Below are positions 17,696 through 26,839 of a DNA stretch of 64,000 nt, piece after piece (positions within the stretch are counted from its first letter, which is position 1; each line of letters begins with the position of its first letter). Under the pieces are notes generated by a model. The model was not told the origin of the DNA. It did not search any database and saw nothing but the letters and a program-made list of their open reading frames with translations. Origin of the DNA: Gluconacetobacter diazotrophicus PA1 5 (GTDB lineage Bacteria; Pseudomonadota; Alphaproteobacteria; Acetobacterales; Acetobacteraceae); assembly GCF_000067045.1 (NCBI RefSeq), contig NC_010125.1, forward strand, positions 1,588,001-1,652,000. Direction: 5' to 3'. The position numbers were made by a program, and so were the translations under genes.

Positions 17696-18607
17696 ATGCC
17701 CCTTCTGCGCACCCTGATCCGCGTGGTCCTGACCCTGAGCGTTGTTGCGCTGGCGATCGTCATGGGCGTGACCCTGTGGGACACGTATATGATTGCCCCC
17801 TGGACGCGCGACGGTCGCGTGCGGGTGTATGTGGTGGACGTGGCGCCGGAAGTGCCGGGCACGGTGGTGCAGGTTCCGGTGGTGGACAACCAGTTCGTGC
17901 ACAAGGGGGACCCGCTGTTCGTGCTGGACCCGGTGCGCTTCCGGCTGGCGATCCGCGAGGCGCAGGCCCGGCTGGACGGGGCGCTGGAGGACCTGAAGCT
18001 GAAGCAGAACGACGCGAAGCGCCGCATGGGGCTGGGCGGCATCGTCTCGGCGGAAGAGCAGGAGGTGTTCAACTCGAACGTGGCGACGCAGATCGCGGCG
18101 GTGGATGCGGCGCGGGCGGCGCTGGACCTGGCGAAGCTGAACCTGCAGCGCTCGGTGCTGTATTCGCCGGTCAACGGCTACATCACCAACCTGAACCTGC
18201 GGGTGGGCGACTACCTGACGGCGGGGCAGCCGCGCCTGGCGGTGATCGACGCCGATTCCTACTGGGTGAACGGGTATTTCGAGGAAACCAAGATGTGGGG
18301 CGTGCATGTCGGTGACGTCGCCCGCGTCAAGCTGATGGGCTACAAGCAGATCATCCCCGGCCATGTCGTGTCCATCGCGCGCGGCATCAACGACCAGAAC
18401 GGCACCCCCGACCGGCTGGGCCTGCAGGACGTCAACCCGATCTTCACCTGGGTGCGGCTGGCGCAGCGCATTCCCGTGCGCGTCCATCTGGACCATGTGC
18501 CCGACAGCATCACGCTGGCGGCCGGCATGACCTGCACCGTCACCGTCGGCCCGCAGTCGCGCGGCCAGCGGGGGCGCCTGACCACCTGGCTGCAAGACCA
18601 TCTATAA
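17696..18607 (+). CDS. HlyD-type periplasmic adaptor (AaeA-like)
   Basis: This 303-residue adaptor has one N-terminal membrane anchor (LIRVVLTLSVVALAIVMGVTL), a lipoyl-like half motif (DVAPEVPGTVVQVPVVDNQFV), a short coiled coil (about residues 85-145), the second lipoyl half (YSPVNGYITNLNLRVGDYL), and a beta-barrel domain. It would link the FUSC pump to the outer membrane factor. It is transcribed with the upstream genes (33-bp gap) and the downstream OMF gene (16-bp gap). Confidence 0.9.
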   Translation: MPLLRTLIRVVLTLSVVALAIVMGVTLWDTYMIAPWTRDGRVRVYVVDVAPEVPGTVVQVPVVDNQFVHKGDPLFVLDPVRFRLAIREAQARLDGALEDLKLKQNDAKRRMGLGGIVSAEEQEVFNSNVATQIAAVDAARAALDLAKLNLQRSVLYSPVNGYITNLNLRVGDYLTAGQPRLAVIDADSYWVNGYFEETKMWGVHVGDVARVKLMGYKQIIPGHVVSIARGINDQNGTPDRLGLQDVNPIFTWVRLAQRIPVRVHLDHVPDSITLAAGMTCTVTVGPQSRGQRGRLTTWLQDHL

Positions 18608-18623
18608 GGCCCCCCGCGCGATC

Positions 18624-20147
18624 ATGAGCATGAAGACGAGACGCACATTCCACCGGGCCGGGCTGATGCTGCTGGCCGCCACGATGCTGGCGGGGTGCAC
18701 GGTGGGGCCGCGCTACCAGCCGGACCGGATGAAGCTGCCGCCGGGCTTTGCCGAGGACGAGCATGCCGCGACGCCGGCGGAAATCGCCCGCACCAATGCC
18801 GAGCTGAAGGACTGGTGGCACCGCTTCGGCGACGCCGAGCTGGACCGGCTGGTCGACCGGGCGATCGCGGGCAATTACGACCTGCAGATCGCCGGCCAGC
18901 GCATCCTGGCCGAGCGCGCGCTGCGCGACGTCCAGGCCTCCGCCTGGTATCCGCAGGTCGATGCCAACACCACCGACGGTGACAGCCGCTATTCCATCAA
19001 CGTGGACAACTGGCCGCTGCGCCCGGGCAATCCGGCCAACCGGCCGGGGGCGTCGTACCTGTCCTACGGCGTCAGCGCCAGCTGGCAGATCGACGTGTTC
19101 GGCCGCATCCGCCGCGCGGTCGAGGCCTCGGAACACGCGGTCGAGGAGAATGTCGAGGAACGGCGCGCGGTGCTGATGACCATGCTGTCGTCGCTGGTCA
19201 GCGACTACATGGTGCTGCGCGACACCCAGCTGCGGCTGGAGATCTCGAACCGCAACATCGGGGTGGCGCAGGAAGCCTACGACCTGACGCGGCGGCTGTA
19301 TCTGGAGGGCGTGGGCAACACGCTGCAGATCGCCCAGGCGAAGGCCGAGCTGGACGCCCAGCAGGCGGCGCGCGAGCCGCTGCGCACCCATATCGCGCAG
19401 ATCACCCACGCCATCGACGTGCTGATGGGCCAGGTGCCCGGCACCACCGAGGCCGAACTGAAGGTGGCGCGGCCGCTGCCCCAGGTGCCGGAATTCCCGG
19501 CGACGGTGCCCTCGATCGTGCTGGGCAACCGGCCCGACATCCGCCGCGCCGAGCGCGCCTATGCCGAGGCGACGGCGCGGATCGGGGTGGCGGTGGCGCA
19601 GATGTATCCGAATTTCGCCATTCCGCTGAACTTCAACCCCAACGCGTCGGCGATGTACCAGGTGTTCGAGGCCGGGGCGCTGAGCTGGCAGTTCTTCATG
19701 CTGGCGTCGCTGCCGCTGATGCATGGCGGCAAGCTGACCGGGCAGATCCGCGCCGCCCAGGCGGCGGCGGAAGCCAGCCGCCTGACCTACCGCCAGACGG
19801 TGCTGGGCGCGTTCCGCGAGGTCGAGGACGCGATGGCGGCGTGGCATGACGACGTGGAGCACACCGAACTGCTGCACCGCGCCGCCGAGGACAGCCGGCT
19901 GGCCAGCGACCGGGCGCGCAAGCTGTATGCCGCCGGGCTGGTGGGCTTCCTGGAGGTGCTGACCACCGAGCGCACCGCCCTGGCCGCCGAGAACGCCGAG
20001 GCCGTGGCGCGGCTGGAACGCCTGCAGGATGCCATCGACCTCTATACCGCCATGGGTGCCGGCTGGCAGGGCGTGGGGGTGACCGCCTCCGCCCTGCCGG
20101 TGTCGCTGGAGAAGCAGAACGTCCTGGCGCGGGCGTTCCAGGATTGA
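18624..20147 (+). CDS. NodT-family outer membrane efflux lipoprotein
   Basis: This 507-residue TolC-like channel has a lipoprotein signal: LMLLAATMLAGCTVGPRYQP gives a lipobox LAGC, with Cys about residue 25. WWHRFGDAELDRLV, SYGVSASWQIDVFGRIRRAV and RPDIRRAERAYAEATARIGV are conserved OMF blocks, the last two duplicated as in this family. It completes the MarR-FUSC-DUF1656-HlyD operon. A repeat element with strong hairpins begins 9 bp after the stop and may end transcription. Confidence 0.92.
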   Translation: MSMKTRRTFHRAGLMLLAATMLAGCTVGPRYQPDRMKLPPGFAEDEHAATPAEIARTNAELKDWWHRFGDAELDRLVDRAIAGNYDLQIAGQRILAERALRDVQASAWYPQVDANTTDGDSRYSINVDNWPLRPGNPANRPGASYLSYGVSASWQIDVFGRIRRAVEASEHAVEENVEERRAVLMTMLSSLVSDYMVLRDTQLRLEISNRNIGVAQEAYDLTRRLYLEGVGNTLQIAQAKAELDAQQAAREPLRTHIAQITHAIDVLMGQVPGTTEAELKVARPLPQVPEFPATVPSIVLGNRPDIRRAERAYAEATARIGVAVAQMYPNFAIPLNFNPNASAMYQVFEAGALSWQFFMLASLPLMHGGKLTGQIRAAQAAAEASRLTYRQTVLGAFREVEDAMAAWHDDVEHTELLHRAAEDSRLASDRARKLYAAGLVGFLEVLTTERTALAAENAEAVARLERLQDAIDLYTAMGAGWQGVGVTASALPVSLEKQNVLARAFQD

Positions 20148-20155
20148 GGAGGGGC

Positions 20156-20276
20156 GTTCTTTTTTGAAAAAAAGAACCAAAAAACTTTGATTCGTCTGGG
20201 GACCATGTGCCGGAGACATACGACGCCCCAAAACGGATAAAAGTCTTTTTGCTTCTTTTTCTTCAGAAAAAGAAGA
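20156..20276. repeat. composite palindromic intergenic repeat, copy 1
   Basis: This 121-bp unit contains GTTCTTTTTTGAAAAAAAGAAC-type dyad sequence at its left, an imperfect ACTTTGAT / ATAAAAGT pair spanning the middle, and CTTCTTTTTCTTCAGAAAAAGAAG-like dyad sequence at its right. A second copy is at 59960-60082. It lies between the OMF gene end and a GT61 gene start, and its U-rich hairpins could act as a terminator. Confidence 0.8.
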
Positions 20277-20345
20277 GAAGGTCCTTCAACCTTTATTAAG
20301 CCCCCCTGCCCCACCCTGACCCCGCCACGGTGGAGCGGGCCATTC

Positions 20346-21485
20346 ATGACACGATCCGGTTTCTACAAAAACGACATCCTGTCATCCGGATTTCTCGACC
20401 TGACCCATGCGGAAAGCCTGCCGCCCGGAATCTCGTTCTTCGAACTATCAGGGGTACGAGACGTGCTCCCCCTCGCCCCGAACTTCCTGTTCGGCGACAT
20501 TCCTGCCCATCTGTGCCGCGAGATGTTCCACAAAACATCCGTACACAGGATCGGCTACTACAGCATCGAACGCTGCCACCTGACCTATGATGGCATTATC
20601 CTGCGCGACGGCCGCAAGGTCATGTGCCAGGAAATGAACGTCATGCCGCCCCACTGCCAGGATGTCCTGGCATGGGCCCTGCCCGAGGAGGGTCCCATCC
20701 CGGTCAGGCATCTCGACGGCCCCTGCGTCCTGCTCTACGGACCGGGATGGCGAACATGGGGCCACTGGCTGAGCGATTTCCTGCCGCGCATCTTTTCCAT
20801 TCTCTGCTGCGGCATCGATCCATCCCGCCTCAAATGGATCGTCCCCCGCGACCTGCCGGACTATGCCCTGCGCCTGATCCGGCAGTGCGGCCTGGACGAC
20901 GCGCATCTTGCGCCATTCGACCACCGCGAGGAGATACTGTCCATCGGCGCCCTGCTCTGCCCGGTCAACCTGACGGCCGCGCCGCTGGTGCATCCGATGT
21001 TTTCCGGTTATTGCGACTGGATCAAATCCCGATTTTCCACTTCTGGACCACAGGAAAAACCGGACCGGCGAAAGATCTTCATTTCCAGGACCAGGGTATC
21101 GTCCCACAGGGCCCTCCTGAACAGGCCCGAGGTGGAATCGATCGCCGTCGATTTCGGATATGATCTCATCGCTCCCGAACATATGCCGGTCGAGGAACAG
21201 ATCCGCCTGTTCGCCACCGCGACCCACATTGCCGGAGAATACGGATCGGGGCTCCATACGAGCATCTTCTCGCCCCCACACGCGACCATAACATGCCTGA
21301 GAGGAACGCTGACATCACCCGGGTTTTTACAGACCGGGCTTGCAGCCGCCTGCCACCAGAGGATCGGATATGTTTTCGGGACCATGCGCCCCGACCTTGG
21401 CCACGAATCCTATGAGGTCGATCCCGCATTCCTGCGATGGGGGCTTGGGAATGCCGATATCCCGTCGTCTTCCTACCAGGTGTGA
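20346..21485 (+). CDS. GT61-family glycosyltransferase (DUF563)
   Basis: This 379-residue enzyme shows GT61 features: LYGPGWRTWGHWLSDFLPRI (about residues 130-149), KIFISRTRVSSHRALLNRPE and GEYGSGLHTSIFSPP near the C terminus. Family members add sugars such as xylose or other residues to cell-surface glycans. The start at 20346 follows the gene-poor repeat region. Its 3' end overlaps the convergent secreted-protein gene by 13 bp. Acceptor and donor are unknown; context suggests exopolysaccharide or lipopolysaccharide decoration. Confidence 0.8.
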   Translation: MTRSGFYKNDILSSGFLDLTHAESLPPGISFFELSGVRDVLPLAPNFLFGDIPAHLCREMFHKTSVHRIGYYSIERCHLTYDGIILRDGRKVMCQEMNVMPPHCQDVLAWALPEEGPIPVRHLDGPCVLLYGPGWRTWGHWLSDFLPRIFSILCCGIDPSRLKWIVPRDLPDYALRLIRQCGLDDAHLAPFDHREEILSIGALLCPVNLTAAPLVHPMFSGYCDWIKSRFSTSGPQEKPDRRKIFISRTRVSSHRALLNRPEVESIAVDFGYDLIAPEHMPVEEQIRLFATATHIAGEYGSGLHTSIFSPPHATITCLRGTLTSPGFLQTGLAAACHQRIGYVFGTMRPDLGHESYEVDPAFLRWGLGNADIPSSSYQV

Positions 21486-22684
21486 AGCATCACCCTTTTC
21501 CAGACATTCCGTGCCACGCAAACATAATGATAATTCGCATCGTCCGTAAACTGGCCGGGGATACAGGGTGCGGAAGATGAAGCGGGCGTCGTCAATATTT
21601 CCCGATACCCTGAGGCTTGTACCGATGCTTTCGTAACGATATTCCCGTCGCTGTCGACCCTGTAGACATACCCGCCCCTGTGCCTGACCGAAAAGGCGTT
21701 CCCCTGTATCTGCTGGGACATGAAGCCGTCGCCCATGCCGTAATCCCCGAATGGGGCGACGAGAAAGCCGGCATATTGGCCCTCGCTTGCGATAAACCCC
21801 TTGTCCCACCGTCCGCCCGCCACCGCATAACCCACACTGTTTCCATAAGGTCCCTGCGCCCCGACCAGCATGCCGACATTCCGCGGGCTATCGGAAAACC
21901 ACTTGAATTCGTCGCGTGAAAACGGACGGCCGTTATTGATCAGCGTCATCTCGCTGCCTTCGACCTGACAACTGACGCCGAACAGACAATAGACGCTCCT
22001 CGGCATCTCCACGATGCTGTTCGCGCCATACCCGCTATTATTCGCCCCGATGGTCAGGGTCAGGCTGCCGACGCGCCTGCCGTCCGGGTCGATATTGAGC
22101 GCCCGGGGGTCGTATCCGACATAGGAAACCGTCAAGGGCGCCACGACGATATTGCACCAGGCATCGACCGCGACCCAGCGCCCGTCCGGGTCCCATGACG
22201 TCACGAACGCGCTCCACCCCGTGGAGGTCTGCACGAACATGTTGCGCCTCAGCCGGGCCACCTGCTCCCCCGACAGGGGATTTGCCATCGTGATGACGGT
22301 GGCCACGGCCCTACCGGGCATGAGTCCCGCGACGGGCACCGAACCGAATGATGAGAATTTTTCCTGTGAAACTTTCGTATTTTCGTCATTCGCGAAGGAG
22401 ATATCGCTCGGGCCGTTCGATGCATAGCGCAGGACGGCGACCGGAAGGGCCATGGTGAATTTCTGGCAGAGTCCCACCTGATCGGTCGATGCCACATAGC
22501 TCCGGCTTTCCATATGCCGGCCGAATCCACCCAGGGCGCATCCCTCCTCGACCGAGGAGGGCGATTGGTTCGTGTAAATACCCAGCGATTGCGCCTGATT
22601 TCCGTAACCATAGGCCGCGTGGGCGATCACACGATCTTCCGCGAAGCCCGGGCGGACCAACGCCGCCAGACCGGTGGCCACCAT
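21473..22684 (-). CDS. secreted protein of unknown function
   Basis: This protein of about 400 residues is not recognised. A short hydrophobic N terminus ends GLAALVRPGFA, with likely cleavage before EDRVIAHAAYG, so export to the periplasm or surface is likely. The mature part is rich in Gly, Ser, Tyr and Asn. It has an early Cys pair (EEGCALGG, QVGLCQKF) and later Cys residues (VYCLFGVSCQVEG and SSSAPCIPGQF...YVCVARN) that could form disulphides. The only ATG near the signal is 22684, with no clear ribosome binding site; upstream in-frame codons (GSFLLRFAA) suggest a rarer start. It sits 55 bp downstream of a GT61 gene in a glycan locus. Confidence 0.6.
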   Translation of the reverse strand: MVATGLAALVRPGFAEDRVIAHAAYGYGNQAQSLGIYTNQSPSSVEEGCALGGFGRHMESRSYVASTDQVGLCQKFTMALPVAVLRYASNGPSDISFANDENTKVSQEKFSSFGSVPVAGLMPGRAVATVITMANPLSGEQVARLRRNMFVQTSTGWSAFVTSWDPDGRWVAVDAWCNIVVAPLTVSYVGYDPRALNIDPDGRRVGSLTLTIGANNSGYGANSIVEMPRSVYCLFGVSCQVEGSEMTLINNGRPFSRDEFKWFSDSPRNVGMLVGAQGPYGNSVGYAVAGGRWDKGFIASEGQYAGFLVAPFGDYGMGDGFMSQQIQGNAFSVRHRGGYVYRVDSDGNIVTKASVQASGYREILTTPASSSAPCIPGQFTDDANYHYVCVARNVWKRVMLHTW

Positions 22685-22739
22685 CGCGGCGAAACGCAGA
22701 AGAAAAGATCCCGTACCGGTAAACGGATCGGATGCTGGT

Positions 22740-23828
22740 TCACCGGGCGGCGGCGACACGCTGCACCTCGACGAAGAAACTGCGCATCTGCGCGGCGTCG
22801 AGGGACCAGCCGTTTTCCTCGCGCTGCCCAGGCATGTAGATGATGGGCTGGCCGAATGCCGCACAGAGCCGAGTCTGTTCCACGCCCGGCGCATTCACGA
22901 CCCCGAACACCGTCTGCGCGGCGCTGAAGACGGAATTATGCAGCGCCGATCCGTATTCCCCGACGACGACCGAGGCCTCGCTGAATGTCCGGACCTGTTC
23001 GAGGAAGGACAGGTCCAGCGGGTCGATCAGTTCGAACCCGTTGTTCCACGCCATCGTCTCGAAGGCGTCCCTGTCCAGAAAGGGACGCCCGTCCTCCCTG
23101 TCCGTGCGGCGCAGAACGCATATCCTGCGCCCGCCGGGCTGCGGGCGGAAGAAGCTGCGATAGAACATCCTGATGAACCCATGCAGCAGGAAGGGATAGG
23201 CATTCGGAAATGTCGGCATGCAGGCGCGCGCGCAGACGAACTCGTCCTCGCCGAACACGAATTTTATGCAATCCTTCCGCCTGATCCCGAAAAATATCTC
23301 CAGCAGCGTCAGGGCCCAGTCCGGGGTGTCGGACAGGACAAGAAATTTCAGGTCCCTGAAATGCGGCCCCAGGACCTGCCTGGCGATTCCGATGCGGGGA
23401 ATGAAATCGATGATCCAGTGCCCGTAGGTCCGATGGCCCGGCCCCGCGACCGCCAGGACCGGATCTGCGATGAACCGCGGGGATATGCCGCTTTTTCCGG
23501 GATGATGCGACGGAAAGCTGGACAGCCAGTGCCGCGCGACCAGCGAAAGGTGGGATGGGTCCTCGACCAGCGCGTTCCGATGAAAAGGATAGAGAAATCC
23601 GCAATAGGTCACGTCGCGCAGGAAATGGCAGCCGATATCCGGTGCCTGCCCGGTCAGGACATGTTCGTCGAACATATCCGCCCACATCGGCCGCGCCAGC
23701 GGCGCGACGTGCAGGTCGGGGGGCAGTGTCGCCTCGCCTTCCCGCAACAGCACGAAGCCGTCCCACATCTCCAGCGCCTGATGCAGCGTACGCCGATCTT
23801 CCGGAGACGGTGCCGACAGGATCGTCAT
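22740..23828 (-). CDS. GT61-family glycosyltransferase (DUF563)
   Basis: This 362-residue enzyme is related in layout to the GT61 gene at 20346. It shows AVAGPGHRTYGHWIIDFIPR (about residues 125-144), ICVLRRTDREDGRPFL and VVGEYGSALHNSVFSAA. Its gene begins 3 bp after the end of the large GT2 gene on the same strand, so the two are almost certainly cotranscribed. It probably acts on the same surface glycan. Confidence 0.8.
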   Translation of the reverse strand: MTILSAPSPEDRRTLHQALEMWDGFVLLREGEATLPPDLHVAPLARPMWADMFDEHVLTGQAPDIGCHFLRDVTYCGFLYPFHRNALVEDPSHLSLVARHWLSSFPSHHPGKSGISPRFIADPVLAVAGPGHRTYGHWIIDFIPRIGIARQVLGPHFRDLKFLVLSDTPDWALTLLEIFFGIRRKDCIKFVFGEDEFVCARACMPTFPNAYPFLLHGFIRMFYRSFFRPQPGGRRICVLRRTDREDGRPFLDRDAFETMAWNNGFELIDPLDLSFLEQVRTFSEASVVVGEYGSALHNSVFSAAQTVFGVVNAPGVEQTRLCAAFGQPIIYMPGQREENGWSLDAAQMRSFFVEVQRVAAAR

Positions 23829-23831
23829 GCT

Positions 23832-26729
23832 TTACATCGAGGCACAAAGGCGCGTGACGCGCACGCGGCCCCGCCCGCATCCGTTATCGTCGCGCACGAC
23901 ATGATCCTGTGCCGTCACGCTCAGATTGGGATTATAGAACGGGTCGCCGCCTTCCAGTATCCGGCCATGCCGGTGCAGCATCCGCTCGGTATCCTCGGGG
24001 TGCATGACCTGTCTGGTCTGGCTGCGCGTGGCGCTTTCATGATGGAACAGGACGGTATAGCCGTCATACAGGACCTTCAGCCCCGCCTCGCGAACACGCA
24101 GGCAGAAATCGGTATCGTTGAACCCGACCTTCAGGGTTTCGTCGAATCCCCCCACCTGATCGAAGACGGATCTGCGCATCATCATGCAGGCCGCGGTGAC
24201 GGCGGAAAAATCGCGCACCGATGTCAGGCTGCAATTATAGCCGAAACTCCTCTGGTTTCCGTCGTTCAGATAGACATCCTCGAACTTGAAGGCATGATCG
24301 GCCGATCCATTGAATCCCATGATGACGCCCGCATGTTGTACGCGCCGGTCCGGATAGAGCAGCAGGGCACCGACGATCCCGACCTCCGGCCGATGGGCCA
24401 GCCGCCGCATCCTGTCCAGCCACCCGTCGGTGATCGCCTCGATATCGTTGTTCAGGAACAGGATGAAATCGGCGTCCCTGCCATGTTTCCGGACGGCCAG
24501 GTTGTTCATGCGGGAATAGTTGAATTCGCCGGTATATTTCATGACCGTGCAGCGATCGCGGATCGACTTGAAATAGGCGACCGATTCGGGCTCGGTGGAA
24601 TCATGATCGACGACGACGATCCGGTAGTCCGCGCCGGCGGATGTCCGCGCGATGGAGTCGATGGCGACACGCACCAGGTCGGCCTTGTTCTTCGTCGGGA
24701 TGACGATCAGGATTTTCCCTTCCGTCGCCGGCCAGTCGACACGGAACTGGTTGAACCCCAACCCGGCGGACACCATCGCCCCCGGGTGGGCCTGGTCCAG
24801 GTGCCGCTGGATGGCGGCGCATGTCGCCTCCATCACCGCTTTCTTCTTCGCATGGCCTGTGCTGCCGCCATGGGTCCGCCAGCGATACAGGATTCGGGGA
24901 ACATGGGCGATGCTGGCGGCCCGGGCCAGGACGCGCAGCACGAAATCCACGTCGGCGGAAATCGCCATCCGTTCGTCCCATCCGCCGATTTCATGGGCGA
25001 GGCGACGCCGGACGCAGAGCATATGCACGAAATACGGGTGCGACAGATAGTAATCATAGGAAAAGGCGGGCCGCGCCTTGACGTCCGCGATGCTGTCGAT
25101 GTTCTCGTCGGTCGTCGCCTCGTCGGAATAGATGAAATCGGCATCCGTCTCCCGCGCCGTCTTCAGAAGGTGGTAGATCGCATCGGGTTCCAGGACATCG
25201 TCATGGTCCAGGAATGTGACATAATCGCCGCGCGCGGCGCGCAGGCCCAGATTGGTCGCAACCGCGATGCCGCCATTGACCTGCGGCGTCAGCACGCGGA
25301 TGCGCGGGTCCCTGTCCGCGTACGCGCGCAGCACCGCGCCCACATGCGGCGCGGTCGAACAATCGTCGATGCAGATCAGTTCCCACCGTCCGCACCATTG
25401 GGCCAGGACGCTTTCGATCGCCTGGACCAGCCAGTCGCGCGGCGTATTGTACACCGGCATGACGATGGATAATCGCAAAGGCCCCACGCGGTGATCCAGT
25501 GTCCGGCGCAGGCGCGGCAGCAAGGCCGGATTCATCCCGCGCGCGGGCTTCAGGTAGCGCAGCAGGTTGGGGTTCTGCGTCGCCACCTGCGGCGAACCCG
25601 TCAGGACCAGGTCGGGATGGCCGGCGATGCGGACCTGGATCTCCTGCCCCAGCAGATCCAGGATCTGCTTGCCGATGTCGATCTTGTAGGCGCAGAAACC
25701 TTCGTTCAGACCCGCATCCAGCAGGTCGCCGCGAAACAGCCGCGCGGTGGCCGTGGCCAGGACCTGGCCGTTGCAGACGGCCTCGACCTGCACGGGCGTT
25801 TTCGGGTCCGCCATGTTCAGGGCCCAGCCATGGGCGGACATGCCGTGCAGCCGGTCGAACGCGCCCCGGAACGGCGGCGGCGCGAAGACCATGAGGGGGG
25901 AATTGACCAGGTTCAGGCTGCCGCCGGATACGACGACCGAGACATCGGCCGGATTGCGGAACGATCCGTCATGCGGCAGCGTGAAGGAAAACCCGGCGTG
26001 ACCGTCCCCGATGCCGAGGGCCAGCAGATCCTCGCGGAACCGGTCCGCCAGGACGGTCTGCAGCACCACGCCGTCGCGCACCAGATCGACGGCCACCCGC
26101 CGGTCCGGCATGGTCATGTCGCACACCCAGCCGGTGACGCACCCCGGTTCCGGCCGGTCGACATAACCCAGATAGCCCAACGTCTGCATCGTCAGCAGGA
26201 AGGGCGGCCCGTCCAGGAACAGGCCGGCGATCCTGAACAGGCAGGCTACCTGCTGCTGCGGAGTCAGCAGGGTGGGGAAAGGAAGATGAAACCGGTAATC
26301 CGTCCCCCCGGCACGGGTAGCGAAGCCCCGCGCCAGGACCTGGCCGTTCTCGATACATTCGACCAGGACATGGTCGTCCAGTCCGCGCACCGAGAAATCG
26401 CCCACGATGGCGCCGCCGGATACCGTGATCGCACCCGTCGTCAGTTCGTAACAGGGCAGGATGAAGCACGCCGTCTTCAGAAGGCTTCGCCCGTCCCGCA
26501 GATCCAGCAGATCGACCTCGCGCGCCAGCAGATGGGTCGGCAGGCCGACAAGGACCCGGCCGGCCTCGCGCCGGACGGACGCCTGCCCCCGATACACGCC
26601 ATCGAGCAGTACGCCCACATCCCCCTCGGCGCCGGTCCGAAACAGGTCGTCCGACAGTCCGAGGATCATTCCCGGTATCCCGGCCTCGGCATGAACCGAA
26701 AATTCCAACCGACTCCTCCCGCACAGCAT
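23832..26729 (-). CDS. large bifunctional GT2 glycosyltransferase with N-terminal repeats
   Basis: This 965-residue protein holds two GT-A domains. The first has LSIVMPVYNTP (about residue 424), ICIDDCSTAP and TFLDHDDVL (about 500). The second has ILIVIPTKNKADLV (about 670), IVVVDHDSTEP and FILFLNNDIEA, ending with GFDETLKVGFNDTDFCLRV. The N-terminal 390 residues contain beta-rich repeats with GYVDRPEPGCVTGWVCD and MSAHGWALNMADP, resembling glycan-binding or spacer modules seen in rhamnan and exopolysaccharide synthases. The start may be 26729 or the internal ATG 26669. It is divergent from the GT92-type gene. Confidence 0.82.
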   Translation of the reverse strand: MLCGRSRLEFSVHAEAGIPGMILGLSDDLFRTGAEGDVGVLLDGVYRGQASVRREAGRVLVGLPTHLLAREVDLLDLRDGRSLLKTACFILPCYELTTGAITVSGGAIVGDFSVRGLDDHVLVECIENGQVLARGFATRAGGTDYRFHLPFPTLLTPQQQVACLFRIAGLFLDGPPFLLTMQTLGYLGYVDRPEPGCVTGWVCDMTMPDRRVAVDLVRDGVVLQTVLADRFREDLLALGIGDGHAGFSFTLPHDGSFRNPADVSVVVSGGSLNLVNSPLMVFAPPPFRGAFDRLHGMSAHGWALNMADPKTPVQVEAVCNGQVLATATARLFRGDLLDAGLNEGFCAYKIDIGKQILDLLGQEIQVRIAGHPDLVLTGSPQVATQNPNLLRYLKPARGMNPALLPRLRRTLDHRVGPLRLSIVMPVYNTPRDWLVQAIESVLAQWCGRWELICIDDCSTAPHVGAVLRAYADRDPRIRVLTPQVNGGIAVATNLGLRAARGDYVTFLDHDDVLEPDAIYHLLKTARETDADFIYSDEATTDENIDSIADVKARPAFSYDYYLSHPYFVHMLCVRRRLAHEIGGWDERMAISADVDFVLRVLARAASIAHVPRILYRWRTHGGSTGHAKKKAVMEATCAAIQRHLDQAHPGAMVSAGLGFNQFRVDWPATEGKILIVIPTKNKADLVRVAIDSIARTSAGADYRIVVVDHDSTEPESVAYFKSIRDRCTVMKYTGEFNYSRMNNLAVRKHGRDADFILFLNNDIEAITDGWLDRMRRLAHRPEVGIVGALLLYPDRRVQHAGVIMGFNGSADHAFKFEDVYLNDGNQRSFGYNCSLTSVRDFSAVTAACMMMRRSVFDQVGGFDETLKVGFNDTDFCLRVREAGLKVLYDGYTVLFHHESATRSQTRQVMHPEDTERMLHRHGRILEGGDPFYNPNLSVTAQDHVVRDDNGCGRGRVRVTRLCASM

Positions 26730-26839
26730 CGCAGGGGGTGTGTACGGGAATTTGATTAATACTTGCTTTCCAGGTCAGCCAGGTTCCGGAGCGGTCTTAA
26801 ATTTGCGTAAACCCCTGTGCCACACCATGGCGCACAACA

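Noticed and set aside
22674-25472. 932-codon plus-strand open frame across three minus-strand genes
   Set aside because: It crosses GT61 and GT2 genes with clear motifs on the other strand; composition is Gln/Arg/Asp-rich shadow type.
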